Shown in pieces: positions 50,549 to 59,598 of a stretch of 64,000 nt of DNA (position 1 is the stretch's first letter; each line of letters starts with the position of its first letter). The translations under genes and the position numbers were made by a program. The DNA is from Leadbetterella sp964563435 (lineage in GTDB: Bacteria; Bacteroidota; Bacteroidia; Cytophagales; Spirosomataceae). The stretch lies in NCBI GenBank assembly GCA_964563435.1, contig CAZLXI010000022.1, positions 12,879 through 76,878 of the forward strand, in the 5' to 3' direction. The notes beneath the pieces were generated by a model. The model worked only from the letters and a program-made list of their open reading frames with translations, ran no database searches and was not told where the DNA came from.

Positions 50549-52063
50549 TCACAGCACCGCTTTCCCTATCGGCGCAGGTTCTATGCCCAATAGTTTTGCG
50601 GCAGCCAGGTGTTGTTGCCGGTAAAGGGCCGTGTCGTCCAGAAGCGACTTCCCGTAAGAAGGGATCATTTCTCCCAGTCGGGGTTGCCAGGCCTCCAGCT
50701 TTTCAGGGAAGCACTGTTTCAATACCTCCAGCATAATGGCCACCACTGTAGACGCGCCCGGAGAGGCACCCAGCAGGGCGGCAATGCTGCCATCGGCTGC
50801 ACTCACGATCTCCGTTCCGAATTCCAGAACCCCACCCTCTTTTTTATCTTTTTTGATCACCTGCACGCGCTGTCCGGCTTTCTCCAGCTCCCAGTCTTCC
50901 GACCGTGCATTAGGCAAATATTCCTTCAGGGCCTCCACCTTTTCTCCCTGCGACTGGCTCACCTGGTTGATCAGGTATTTGGTGAGATCCATATTGTCCC
51001 AGCCTACACGGATCATCGGCAGAATATTATGGGTATTGATAGAGCCCGGCAGGTCAAGCAGCGATCCGTTTTTTAAAAAGCGGGTGGAAAAACCGGCATA
51101 GGGTCCGAAAAGCAGCGCCCTATCACCGTCAATAAAGCGTGTATCGAGGTGCGGCACCGACATCGGCGGAGCTCCCACCGCTGCCTTACCGTACACTTTG
51201 GCGTCGTGCCGTTTAATGACCTCCTTATTGGTACATCTCAGCCACTGTCCGCCTACCGGGAAGCCGCCAAAGGCCTTACCTTCCGGGATACCGGACTTTT
51301 CCAGGAGTGGTAAAGAACCTCCGCCAGCCCCGATAAACACGAAATCTGCATGAAAATCGGTCTTGACGTCCGTGGTCAGGTTCTTTGCCACGATCTTCCA
51401 CTTGCCGTCCTGCAGGCGCGTAAGATCTTTTACCTCATGAGCCAGTTTCAACACCACACCTTTCTCAAACATCAGGTATTTCAGCATCTTACGGGTCAGC
51501 GTACCAAAGTTCACGTCCGTCCCCCACTCCGCCCGGGTGGCGGCTACAGGCTCCTGGGCGTCCCGTCCTTCCATAATAAGCGGTGCCCAGCCCTTAATCC
51601 TGCCGGGATCATCCGTAAACTTCATTCCCCGGAAGAGATGATATTGCTGCAGGGCTTCGTAACGTTTCCTCAGGAAGTCCACGTTCTTCTCACCGAATAC
51701 AAAGCTCATATGCGGAATGGTATGAATGAAGTCTCCCGGTGAATCTACCAGCCCCTGTCTTACGAGGTAGGCCCAGTATTGCTTGGAAATCTCAAATTGC
51801 TCGAATATCTTCACGGCTTTACTGCAATCCACGTTTCCGTCATCCTTCTCAGGCGTATAATTCAATTCACACAAGGCGCTGTGGCCGGTTCCTGCATTAT
51901 TCCAGGCATCTGAGCTTTCGGCCGCAGGTGCATCAAGCCTTTCAAGAATATAGATAGAAATATCGGGGTTAAGTTCCTTCAGGATAGAGGCCAGGGTAGA
52001 ACTCATAATTCCGGCGCCGATCAGCACCACGTCTGAATGTATAACTTGTTTTGAGGCTGGCAT
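50549..52063 (-). CDS. mqo: malate:quinone oxidoreductase
   Basis: The protein has 504 residues. FAD motif VVLIGAGIMSSTLASILKEL, followed by NAGTGHSALCELNYTPEKDDG, a hallmark of Mqo, and PHMSFVFGEKNVDFLRKRYEAL, GAPPMSVPHLDTRFIDGDRALLFGPYA, VSAADGSIAALLGASPGAST. It oxidises malate to oxaloacetate at the membrane, reducing the quinone pool. A -7 element TATTTTTG at 52092-52085 (minus strand) lies 22 bp before the ATG. Confidence 0.96.
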   Translation of the reverse strand: MPASKQVIHSDVVLIGAGIMSSTLASILKELNPDISIYILERLDAPAAESSDAWNNAGTGHSALCELNYTPEKDDGNVDCSKAVKIFEQFEISKQYWAYLVRQGLVDSPGDFIHTIPHMSFVFGEKNVDFLRKRYEALQQYHLFRGMKFTDDPGRIKGWAPLIMEGRDAQEPVAATRAEWGTDVNFGTLTRKMLKYLMFEKGVVLKLAHEVKDLTRLQDGKWKIVAKNLTTDVKTDFHADFVFIGAGGGSLPLLEKSGIPEGKAFGGFPVGGQWLRCTNKEVIKRHDAKVYGKAAVGAPPMSVPHLDTRFIDGDRALLFGPYAGFSTRFLKNGSLLDLPGSINTHNILPMIRVGWDNMDLTKYLINQVSQSQGEKVEALKEYLPNARSEDWELEKAGQRVQVIKKDKKEGGVLEFGTEIVSAADGSIAALLGASPGASTVVAIMLEVLKQCFPEKLEAWQPRLGEMIPSYGKSLLDDTALYRQQHLAAAKLLGIEPAPIGKAVL

Positions 52064-52084
52064 TTGCTTTTAATTTTCGAAAGA

Positions 52085-52092
52085 CAAAAATA
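52085..52092 (-). promoter_or_regulatory. -7 promoter element (TATTTTTG) of mqo
   Basis: An exact TAnnTTTG match 22 bp upstream of the mqo ATG at 52063. Confidence 0.45.
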
Positions 52093-52278
52093 ATCATGCC
52101 TATTGAGAAACATTCCAATTAACCTGATAATCATGGGGGGGCGACCGGTAAAAGTCAAATTTATTCCTTTTTAATACCATATTGGACTTTACAATTCCGG
52201 TAATGGTCTACATCCCTTTGTTAAATTAAGCTTCTATACCTATATTTTCCGGAGAATTAACTACCAAAACCGAGTCCT

Positions 52279-54810
52279 ATGAAGAATTTTTTCCTGTCCT
52301 TATTTTTTCTTTGCTTACAATTCAACGCCCCGGCCCAGGTCAGCCTGAAATATTACCTGCCGGAGGGGCAGGCCTATGACAGCAAGATCCCTACACCAAA
52401 AGATTTCCTGGGTTATGAAGTCGGAGAACAGCACGCCACTCCCTACGAAGTAAACGCCTATTTCAGGGAACTGGCCCGGCATTCCGACCGCATGAAAGTA
52501 GAAACCTATGGTCGCACCTATGAAAACCGCGAGCTGCTGCTGGTGACCTTTACCTCACCGGCAAACCTGGCCAACCTGGAAACCATTAAGGCAGAACATA
52601 AGAAGCTGACCCATCCCGACCTTTCCAAAGGCATGAAAATTAAAGATATGCCCGTAGTAATCTGGATGGGGTATTCGGTACATGGCAATGAGGCCAGCGC
52701 CATTAACGCGTCCCTCCTTGCGGGCTATCACCTGGCGGCGGCACAGGGGGCGGAGATCGATGCCCTGCTGAAAGACGCTGTCATTCTCGTAGATCCCTGC
52801 CTGAACCCTGACGGCGCCACCCGCTTCTCTACCTGGGTGAACAGCAACAAAAGCCAGACCCTGGTTTCCGATGGAAACAGCCGGGAGTTTCGTGAAACCT
52901 GGCCGGGTGGCCGGACCAATCATTACTGGTTTGACCTGAATCGCGACTGGCTCTATCAGCAACTGCCGGAAAGCCGGGGAAGACTGGTGAAGTTCTACGA
53001 CTGGCGGCCCAATATCCTGACCGATCATCACGAAATGGGAACCAACTCTACCTTCTTCTTCCAGCCGGGAATACCCGCCAGAACCCACCCATTAACGCCT
53101 CAAAGTAATATTGATCTGACCGCCAGGATCGGCACCTACCATGCCAAAGCCCTCGATAAAATAGGCTCGGCATACTATACCAAAGAGAATTACGACGATT
53201 TCTACTATGGAAAGGGTTCTACCCTCCCCGATATCAACGGATCGATAGGGATACTTTTTGAACAGGCTTCTTCCCGCGGGCATCTGCAGGAGAGTGTAAA
53301 CGGGCTGCTCAGCTTTCCGTTTACCATCCGTAACCAGTTTGTGACCACCCTGTCTACTCTGCAGGCCGGTAAAGAACTGAGAGAAGACCTGCTGGCCCAT
53401 CAGAGAGACTTCTACGGTCAGAAAGCCAGCGGCGATACCAAAGCCTATGTTTTCGGGGGAGGAAATGACCCCGTTAGCACCTGGGAAATGGTGAACATGC
53501 TGAAAAGAAACCAGATCGATGTTTTCAGGATCGCCCGGACCGAGAAGATCAACGGTCTGGACTTCAGCAGGGACGACGCTTATGTGGTCCCCCTGGATCA
53601 GCCACAGCACCGACTGATCACTTCTATGTTTGAAAAAAGAACGACCTTCCAGGATAGTGCGTTTTACGACGTGTCGGCCTGGACCACCCCCCTCTGTATG
53701 AATGTGCCGTATGCAGAAGCGAAAGGAGCGGTAGGTCTCGGACAGAAAGTAGAGCAGAACCCGTTTCCGGCCGGAAAAGTGATCGGGAACAGTACGGTAG
53801 CCTACCTCTATGAGTGGGACAGCTACTACGCATCCCGGGCTACCTATGAACTACTTTCCAAAGGTTATGTGCTCAAATACGCGTCAGAGCCTTTCACAGT
53901 GCTTATCGACGGCAAAGAAAAAGAATTTGGCTACGGTACCGTACAGGTGACCGGCAGGGATGTGCGGGGTCTTCTGGAAACGCTGGCTGTCCGTGACGGC
54001 ATTACTTTCTATGCCCAAACCACCGGTTTGACGGAAAAAGGTATCAACCTCGGAAGTGAGAAATTCAGAATGATGCAAAAACCCCAGGTGCTGATGATCA
54101 CCGGTGACGGTGTAGACGCCAACGATGCCGGAGAAGTATGGCATCTCCTCGACACGAGGGTTAACCTCCCCCTCACCTTTTCTGACGTCAACCAGGTGAG
54201 CCGCATGAATTTAAGCAAATACAGCCATATTGTCCTGAATCACGGCCGGTATTCCGACCTCTCGGCCGAGCACATCAAAAGCTATGTGGAAAGCGGGGGT
54301 ACGCTGATCGCCTTAGGAGATGGCGCTACCTGGGCCGCACGTAACAAGATCGGCACTGCTACCTTCAAAGCCGGAGTATCTGCTGACACCCGGGGTAAAA
54401 AGCTCCCCTACGCCTCGCAGACCAACATAAACGGGGCCATGTCTACCGCCGGCACCATCTTTGAGACAAGAATAGACATCTCTCACCCGCTTTGCTACGG
54501 CTACAAGCAGCTGTACCTGCCCTTCTTCAAAGTAAATAATACGGTTTTTGAAGATACCCAGAATGCATTCAATACCCCGGTAATGTTTACAGAAAATCCA
54601 TTGATGGCGGGTTATGTACACCCTAAAAACCTGGAACGCATCCGTAAGAGCCCGGCGGTGGTGGCGCAGCGGGTAGGCGGTGGACAGATCATCAGCTTTA
54701 CCGACAACCCAAACTTCCGGGCCTTCTGGTACGGTACCAATAAGCTGTTTCTGAATGCGATCTTCTTCGGGAAGAGCATCGGGGGCGGAAGATTTGGAGA
54801 AGAGGAATAA
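52279..54810 (+). CDS. secreted M14-family zinc carboxypeptidase
   Basis: The protein has 843 residues. Signal peptide MKNFFLSLFFLCLQFNAPAQ. The M14 domain shows MKVETYGRTYENRELLLVT, the zinc ligands in MGYSVHGNEASAINASLL, DPCLNPDGATRFSTWVN, and the third His in NILTDHHEMGTNSTFFFQPG; the catalytic Glu may be in GILFEQASSRG. After residue 360 come long beta-rich and glutaminase-like regions (MITGDGVDANDAG, SHIVLNHGRYSDLSAE). Such large M14 proteins degrade peptides outside the cell. A long palindrome follows. Confidence 0.93.
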   Translation: MKNFFLSLFFLCLQFNAPAQVSLKYYLPEGQAYDSKIPTPKDFLGYEVGEQHATPYEVNAYFRELARHSDRMKVETYGRTYENRELLLVTFTSPANLANLETIKAEHKKLTHPDLSKGMKIKDMPVVIWMGYSVHGNEASAINASLLAGYHLAAAQGAEIDALLKDAVILVDPCLNPDGATRFSTWVNSNKSQTLVSDGNSREFRETWPGGRTNHYWFDLNRDWLYQQLPESRGRLVKFYDWRPNILTDHHEMGTNSTFFFQPGIPARTHPLTPQSNIDLTARIGTYHAKALDKIGSAYYTKENYDDFYYGKGSTLPDINGSIGILFEQASSRGHLQESVNGLLSFPFTIRNQFVTTLSTLQAGKELREDLLAHQRDFYGQKASGDTKAYVFGGGNDPVSTWEMVNMLKRNQIDVFRIARTEKINGLDFSRDDAYVVPLDQPQHRLITSMFEKRTTFQDSAFYDVSAWTTPLCMNVPYAEAKGAVGLGQKVEQNPFPAGKVIGNSTVAYLYEWDSYYASRATYELLSKGYVLKYASEPFTVLIDGKEKEFGYGTVQVTGRDVRGLLETLAVRDGITFYAQTTGLTEKGINLGSEKFRMMQKPQVLMITGDGVDANDAGEVWHLLDTRVNLPLTFSDVNQVSRMNLSKYSHIVLNHGRYSDLSAEHIKSYVESGGTLIALGDGATWAARNKIGTATFKAGVSADTRGKKLPYASQTNINGAMSTAGTIFETRIDISHPLCYGYKQLYLPFFKVNNTVFEDTQNAFNTPVMFTENPLMAGYVHPKNLERIRKSPAVVAQRVGGGQIISFTDNPNFRAFWYGTNKLFLNAIFFGKSIGGGRFGEEE

Positions 54811-54818
54811 CAGTATAT

Positions 54819-54955
54819 ATGCGGCTTCGCCTTGTTTTCTTTGAACCATATTAGGCATATAAGTCATATTAGCTTTACATATAGGTTTTTTCTAATATGT
54901 TATTCTAATATGACTTATATGCCTAATATGGTTCCATAAAAAGGCGAAGCCGCAT
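54819..54955. repeat. long two-part inverted repeat between convergent genes
   Basis: Outer arms ATGCGGCTTCGCCTT (54819-54833) and its complement (54941-54955). Inner perfect 29-bp arms 54843-54871 and 54906-54934, made of CATATTAGGCATATAAG-type words. Total span 137 bp. It lies between convergent genes and can serve as a two-way transcript end. Confidence 0.88.
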
Positions 54956-54966
54956 AATTACGCTGG

Positions 54967-56262
54967 TTAACTGTCCACTATCTTGTATTCCACCCGCCTG
55001 TTCCTGCTTCTGTTGTCCTCCGTATCATTAGGAGAGACGGGCTGGGTGCTGCCATAGCCTTTGAAGCGGATACGCTTACCGTCAACGCCCTTATCGATCA
55101 GGTACTGTCGTACACTAAAGGCCCGGTCAAGGGAAAGTTTTTGGTTAGCGGCCGGATCGCCCTGGTTATCGGTGTGGCCTTCGATCTGAATTTTAAGCTC
55201 CGTATTCTCCCGGAGATATTCCGCCAGGTTATTCAATTGTTCATACGATTCCTGCAGAACCACCGCCTGGCCCAGGTTGAAATAAACCTTATCCAGCTTA
55301 AAGGCGGTCGCCTCTTCGTTTAGCTTCTCTCCGATTGCAGGGACCGGCACTTCTTCCACAGCGGGTGTTTCTTCTTTAATCACAGGCTCTTCCCTGATGT
55401 CCGGCTCCACATAAATATCCTTTTCAAAGCTTCCTGACTTCAGGAAGATCTTCAGGTTTAGCGACTCCGTCAGCGTTTCAAATCCGGGAGCAGATACCTG
55501 AAAGCTGACCTCATTCTCATTCACATAAAACTCATATTTCCCGGTCCGGGAGGTCTGAAGAGAGTCAATGAACGTCCCCGTCTCCTTAGCCGCACAAATA
55601 ATTTTAGCATTAATGGGCTCTCTGGTAGCTGCATTGAGTATACGGCCGTAAATCCTGAAATCCTGGGCTTTCAATACCGGTTCCTCTACCGGAGAGTCCG
55701 GCGCAGGCTTCCTGTTTTTCGGGTTGTTGATTTTTATACCATTAAAATTCCAGTACTGAAAGGTACCTTCCGAATCCGTGTCGTATTCGATCAGGTCGAT
55801 TTTCTCAAAGCCGGCCGGGATCTTTTCAAAATATACCTTAAAGAAATATTTTTTACCGTTCTCCACTTCCTGTCTTGCGGGGGAAACCGGGATGTTCAGC
55901 GCCTTAATGAACTTAAACTTCCGTCCGTCGGCAAGCACCACCCTGGAGCCGGGCTGAAAGCTGATGGTCTGTCCCATGCCCAGTCTTTCCCTGAACATTT
56001 TCAGGGCCTGCTCACGGTTTAGTCCCATGTCTTTGAGGCGCCGGCCTATTTCAGGGTTTTCCATCATAAACCTGTCGAAGCTGTCGTCGTCAGACTTATC
56101 ATAAAACTGCATGTGAAATACTGTGTATTCCGATGTGATCTCTATTTTATTGATGAATACATTTTTGGCCGATTTTCGCTCGATCGATGGATTGGGCGTC
56201 ACCTGGCTCATGGCCGGACTGACCCCTAAAACGGCAAAAAGAATTAGCAAAAAACCTCTCAT
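54967..56262 (-). CDS. OmpA family protein
   Basis: The protein has 431 residues. Signal peptide MRGFLLILFAVLGVSPAMSQ. The middle has a CarboxypepD_reg-like segment (RIYGRILNAATREPINAKIICAAKETG). The OmpA C-domain shows YFNLGQAVVLQESYEQLNNLAEYL, IEGHTDNQGDPAANQKLSLDRAFSVRQYLIDKGVD and RIRFKGYGSTQPVSPNDTEDNRSRNRRVEYKI. It binds peptidoglycan. A -7 element TAATTTTG is at 56295-56288 (minus strand), 26 bp before the ATG. Confidence 0.92.
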   Translation of the reverse strand: MRGFLLILFAVLGVSPAMSQVTPNPSIERKSAKNVFINKIEITSEYTVFHMQFYDKSDDDSFDRFMMENPEIGRRLKDMGLNREQALKMFRERLGMGQTISFQPGSRVVLADGRKFKFIKALNIPVSPARQEVENGKKYFFKVYFEKIPAGFEKIDLIEYDTDSEGTFQYWNFNGIKINNPKNRKPAPDSPVEEPVLKAQDFRIYGRILNAATREPINAKIICAAKETGTFIDSLQTSRTGKYEFYVNENEVSFQVSAPGFETLTESLNLKIFLKSGSFEKDIYVEPDIREEPVIKEETPAVEEVPVPAIGEKLNEEATAFKLDKVYFNLGQAVVLQESYEQLNNLAEYLRENTELKIQIEGHTDNQGDPAANQKLSLDRAFSVRQYLIDKGVDGKRIRFKGYGSTQPVSPNDTEDNRSRNRRVEYKIVDS

Positions 56263-56287
56263 GTTCCTTTTTAAATGATGTTGAGTC

Positions 56288-56295
56288 CAAAATTA
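56288..56295 (-). promoter_or_regulatory. -7 promoter element (TAATTTTG) of the OmpA-family gene
   Basis: An exact TAnnTTTG match 26 bp before the ATG at 56262. Confidence 0.45.
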
Positions 56296-56365
56296 AAACG
56301 ACTAATCGCATATATGTTGCTGTTATCTGCGTTAAAAAATGTTAACTTTCGTAAATACTTACTTT

Positions 56366-56794
56366 ATGAGAATATGGTCTTTACACCCCGGCTACCTCGA
56401 CACCAAAGGACTACTGGCCCTCTGGCGGGAAACCCTGTTGGCAAAACACGTGCTTGAAGGCCGCACCAAAGGCTACCTCCGGCACCCGCAACTGATTCGT
56501 TTCAGGGCATCTGAAAAACCCCTTGACAGTATTAACTTTTACCTGGATAAAGTGTGGGAAACCGCTACGGCCCGCGGATATAATTTTGACCGTTCAAAGG
56601 TCGGGCCTTTTGAGGTTCCCCCTAAAATGCCTGTGACTTCCGGTCAGGTGGCGTTCGAACTTCACCACCTCACGAAGAAACTTGAAAAGAGAGCTCCGGA
56701 CCTTCTTCATAAACTCCCGGCAGAGGCCTCTCCCCGTCTCCATCCCCTCTTCGAAAAAATCGCCGGGGAGATAGAATTCTGGGAAAAAATATAG
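56366..56794 (+). CDS. pyrimidine dimer DNA glycosylase family protein
   Basis: About 142 residues from ATG 56366; an upstream ATG at 56339 would add nine. The start MRIWSLHPGYLDTKGLLALW followed by RETLLAKHVLEGRTKGYLRHPQLIRF is the conserved N-terminus of the T4 endonuclease V-like family, whose catalytic residue is the Thr or equivalent near the N-terminus; here that position reads Arg, as in many bacterial members. It probably repairs UV dimers. It stands alone before pyrG. Confidence 0.85.
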   Translation: MRIWSLHPGYLDTKGLLALWRETLLAKHVLEGRTKGYLRHPQLIRFRASEKPLDSINFYLDKVWETATARGYNFDRSKVGPFEVPPKMPVTSGQVAFELHHLTKKLEKRAPDLLHKLPAEASPRLHPLFEKIAGEIEFWEKI

Positions 56795-56903
56795 GCTCTT
56801 CAACCGGTTACAAACCAGAAGCTTACTTTACACTCAGCTCTCTGCACACATGATAAGCAAAAAATCTTACCACGGCCGTGCTTCCAAACCCGAAAAAAAG
56901 TGT

Positions 56904-56911
56904 TACCTTTG
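56904..56911 (+). promoter_or_regulatory. -7 promoter element (TACCTTTG) of pyrG
   Basis: An exact TAnnTTTG match 25 bp before the pyrG ATG at 56937. Confidence 0.55.
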
Positions 56912-56936
56912 TATCCCGTAATCAATCATTATCGAA

Positions 56937-58568
56937 ATGCCATTGAGCGGAAAAAAAAGTAAGCCTAAGTACATTTTTGTGACCGGAGGAGTAGCTTCAT
57001 CACTGGGAAAAGGTATCATTGCTTCATCATTAGCCAAACTCTTACAATCACGCGGATTTTCTGTAACCATTCAAAAACTGGACCCCTATCTGAACGTGGA
57101 TCCGGGTACGCTCAACCCCTATGAGCACGGGGAATGCTATGTTACGGAAGACGGTGCCGAAACCGACCTGGACCTGGGTCACTATGAACGCTTCCTGAAT
57201 ATTCCCACCTCTCAAGCCAATAATGTTACTACCGGAAGGATCTATTATAATGTACTGAACAAGGAGCGTAAGGGCGATTTCCTGGGTAAAACCGTACAGG
57301 TAATCCCCCACATTACCGACGAGATCAAAAGACATATCCGCCTTCTGGGTGAATCAGGGGCTTATGACATCATCATTACAGAGATCGGCGGCTGTGTGGG
57401 CGACATCGAATCCCTGCCCTTCCTGGAGGCTGTCCGACAGCTGAAATGGGAGCTGGGCGAAAACAACATGCTCACCATTCACCTTACCCTCGTACCTTAC
57501 CTGAAATCAGCCGGTGAGCTGAAGACCAAGCCTACACAGCATTCCGTAAAGATGCTGCAGGAATCGGGTATACAGCCCGATATCATTGTTTGCCGGACCG
57601 AGTACCCGCTTCCGGCAGATATCCGGAAGAAGATCGCTCTATTCTGTAACGTGGAGGTACCCTCGGTCATTGAGGCCATTGACGCCGATTCCATTTATGA
57701 AGTTCCGGTACTGATGGCCCAGGAAAAGCTGGACCAGCGGGCGCTGTATATGCTGGATATTTATAGCAGTACAGACTCCGACATGAAGAAATGGAACAAC
57801 TTCCTGAAGGTGCTGAAACATCCCGAAAACGAGGTAAACATCGGTTTAGTGGGTAAATATATTGAGCTGAAAGATGCCTATAAATCCATTGCGGAGGCCT
57901 TTATTCATGGCGGAGTGATGAATAAATGCAAAGTAAACCTGAAGTGGATACACTCGGAAAAAATAGATCCTGACAATGTGAGTGAGCTGTTGGGCGGCCT
58001 TGACGGGGTGCTGGTGGCTCCGGGCTTCGGCGAGCGGGGTATTGAAGGAAAAATAGCGACCGTACAGTATGTCAGGGAAAACCATATCCCTTTCTTTGGA
58101 ATATGCCTCGGCATGCAGATGGCCGTTATTGAATACGCCCGCCATGTGATAGGCTGGGAAGACGCCCACTCTACCGAAATGGTAGCGACTACCGAACATC
58201 CGGTGATCGACCTGATGCATGATCAGCAAAATGTGGAAAATAAGGGGGGTACCATGCGGCTGGGAGCTTATACCTGTAAAATTCAGGACAAGACCCTCGC
58301 CCGTAGCATCTACAATAAAAGCAGGGTCAGTGAAAGACACCGTCACCGCTGGGAGTTTAACAATGCTTTCAAAGCAGAATTCGAGAAAAATGGCATGGTT
58401 TTAAGCGGTACTAACCCCGACACCGGCCTGGTAGAGATCATTGAGCTTCCTTCGCATCCGTTCTTCGTGGGGGTGCAGTTTCATCCCGAACTCAAAAGTA
58501 CGGTAATGAACCCGCACCCGCTGTTTGTGAGTTTTGTAAAAGCGGCCCTGCAACATAAACATTCATGA
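56937..58568 (+). CDS. pyrG: CTP synthase
   Basis: The protein has 543 residues. Synthase domain FVTGGVASSLGKGIIASSLAKLLQ, DPYLNVDPGTLNPYEHGECYVTEDGAETDLDLGHYERF and GGCVGDIESLPFLEAVRQ; amidotransferase domain VAPGFGERGIEGK, FFGICLGMQMAVIEYARHV (nucleophile Cys) and GVQFHPELKST. It aminates UTP to CTP with glutamine. The next gene overlaps its stop by 4 bp. Confidence 0.97.
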   Translation: MPLSGKKSKPKYIFVTGGVASSLGKGIIASSLAKLLQSRGFSVTIQKLDPYLNVDPGTLNPYEHGECYVTEDGAETDLDLGHYERFLNIPTSQANNVTTGRIYYNVLNKERKGDFLGKTVQVIPHITDEIKRHIRLLGESGAYDIIITEIGGCVGDIESLPFLEAVRQLKWELGENNMLTIHLTLVPYLKSAGELKTKPTQHSVKMLQESGIQPDIIVCRTEYPLPADIRKKIALFCNVEVPSVIEAIDADSIYEVPVLMAQEKLDQRALYMLDIYSSTDSDMKKWNNFLKVLKHPENEVNIGLVGKYIELKDAYKSIAEAFIHGGVMNKCKVNLKWIHSEKIDPDNVSELLGGLDGVLVAPGFGERGIEGKIATVQYVRENHIPFFGICLGMQMAVIEYARHVIGWEDAHSTEMVATTEHPVIDLMHDQQNVENKGGTMRLGAYTCKIQDKTLARSIYNKSRVSERHRHRWEFNNAFKAEFEKNGMVLSGTNPDTGLVEIIELPSHPFFVGVQFHPELKSTVMNPHPLFVSFVKAALQHKHS

Positions 58569-59542
58569 ATCTGTTCAGAAGGTTATCGGTCTCCGTCTCT
58601 GCTTCAGGTGAAGTCAGCCGGACAATAGAGGAGGCCGGCCCGGAAGACCTGGATACCGGTGAGCTGCTGATCCGGGTAGCTTATTCGAGCCTGAATTATA
58701 AAGATGCCCTTTCTGCTTCCGGCAATAAGGGCATTTCCCGTTTTTACCCCCATACACCGGGCATTGATGCGGCGGGCGTTGTGGTCCGGTCGTCTCATAC
58801 CGATATTAAGGAAGGGGAGAAAGTCATTGTTACCGGCTTTGATCTGGGCATGAACGCCAAAGGTGGTTTTTCGGAATACATCTCGGTTCCGTCGCACTGG
58901 GCGGTGGCTTTACCGGAAGAAATGAGCCTGAAAGAAGCCATGATGCTGGGTACTGCCGGGCTCACTGCCGCCATGAGTATCGACAAGATCATGAGCTCCG
59001 ACCTTACTCTGCCCGTGGTCATTAGCGGAGCCACCGGCGGAGTAGGGAGCATTGCCTTACTCATTCTCCAAAAGCTGGGAATAGAGACCGTTGCCTTCTC
59101 CCGAAGGCCGGAAACCGCAGAATACCTGCGGTCTTTAGGAGCAAAAGAGATCATTCATGCCTGGGAAGAGTCGCCGAAGCCCCTGCTAAAAAGTTTGTAC
59201 TCTGCGGGAATAGATACAGTAGGCGGCCCTGTTCTGGAGAATATGCTCAAGCGCATTCACCCCTATGGCGCCCTGGCCGTTTGCGGAATGGCCCTGTCTC
59301 CCGATTTCAGTACCTCCGTCTTCCCTTTTATTCTCCGCGGCCTGACCCTATACGGAATAGAGTCGGCCGAGGCCCCCATAACCTGGCGGAAAACGCTATG
59401 GAATAAACTGGCCTGCGAATGGAAGCCTGAAGGCCTGGAAGCCATCAGTCGTACCGTTTCTTTAGAAGACCTGGAAACGGAAATCAGGCAGATGCTGGCC
59501 GGCAAAGCGCTGGGCCGGGTGGTGGTGAAACTCAGTACTTAG
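58565..59542 (+). CDS. YhdH/YhfP-type quinone oxidoreductase (MDR family)
   Basis: The protein has 325 residues. SSLNYKDALSASGNKGISRFYPHTPGIDAAGVVVRS and VIVTGFDLGMNAKGGFSEYISVPSHWAVALPE are the YhdH/AcuI signatures; VVISGATGGVGSIALLILQKLG is the nucleotide-binding motif. Family members reduce acryloyl-CoA-type or quinone-like substrates with NADPH. The ATG overlaps the pyrG TGA (ATGA), so the two are cotranslated. Confidence 0.93.
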   Translation: MNLFRRLSVSVSASGEVSRTIEEAGPEDLDTGELLIRVAYSSLNYKDALSASGNKGISRFYPHTPGIDAAGVVVRSSHTDIKEGEKVIVTGFDLGMNAKGGFSEYISVPSHWAVALPEEMSLKEAMMLGTAGLTAAMSIDKIMSSDLTLPVVISGATGGVGSIALLILQKLGIETVAFSRRPETAEYLRSLGAKEIIHAWEESPKPLLKSLYSAGIDTVGGPVLENMLKRIHPYGALAVCGMALSPDFSTSVFPFILRGLTLYGIESAEAPITWRKTLWNKLACEWKPEGLEAISRTVSLEDLETEIRQMLAGKALGRVVVKLST

Positions 59543-59598
59543 AGAAAAGGGTACTTTCTCTCAAGTGTCAGAGTAGACTGTTATTGCAATGACCCATC

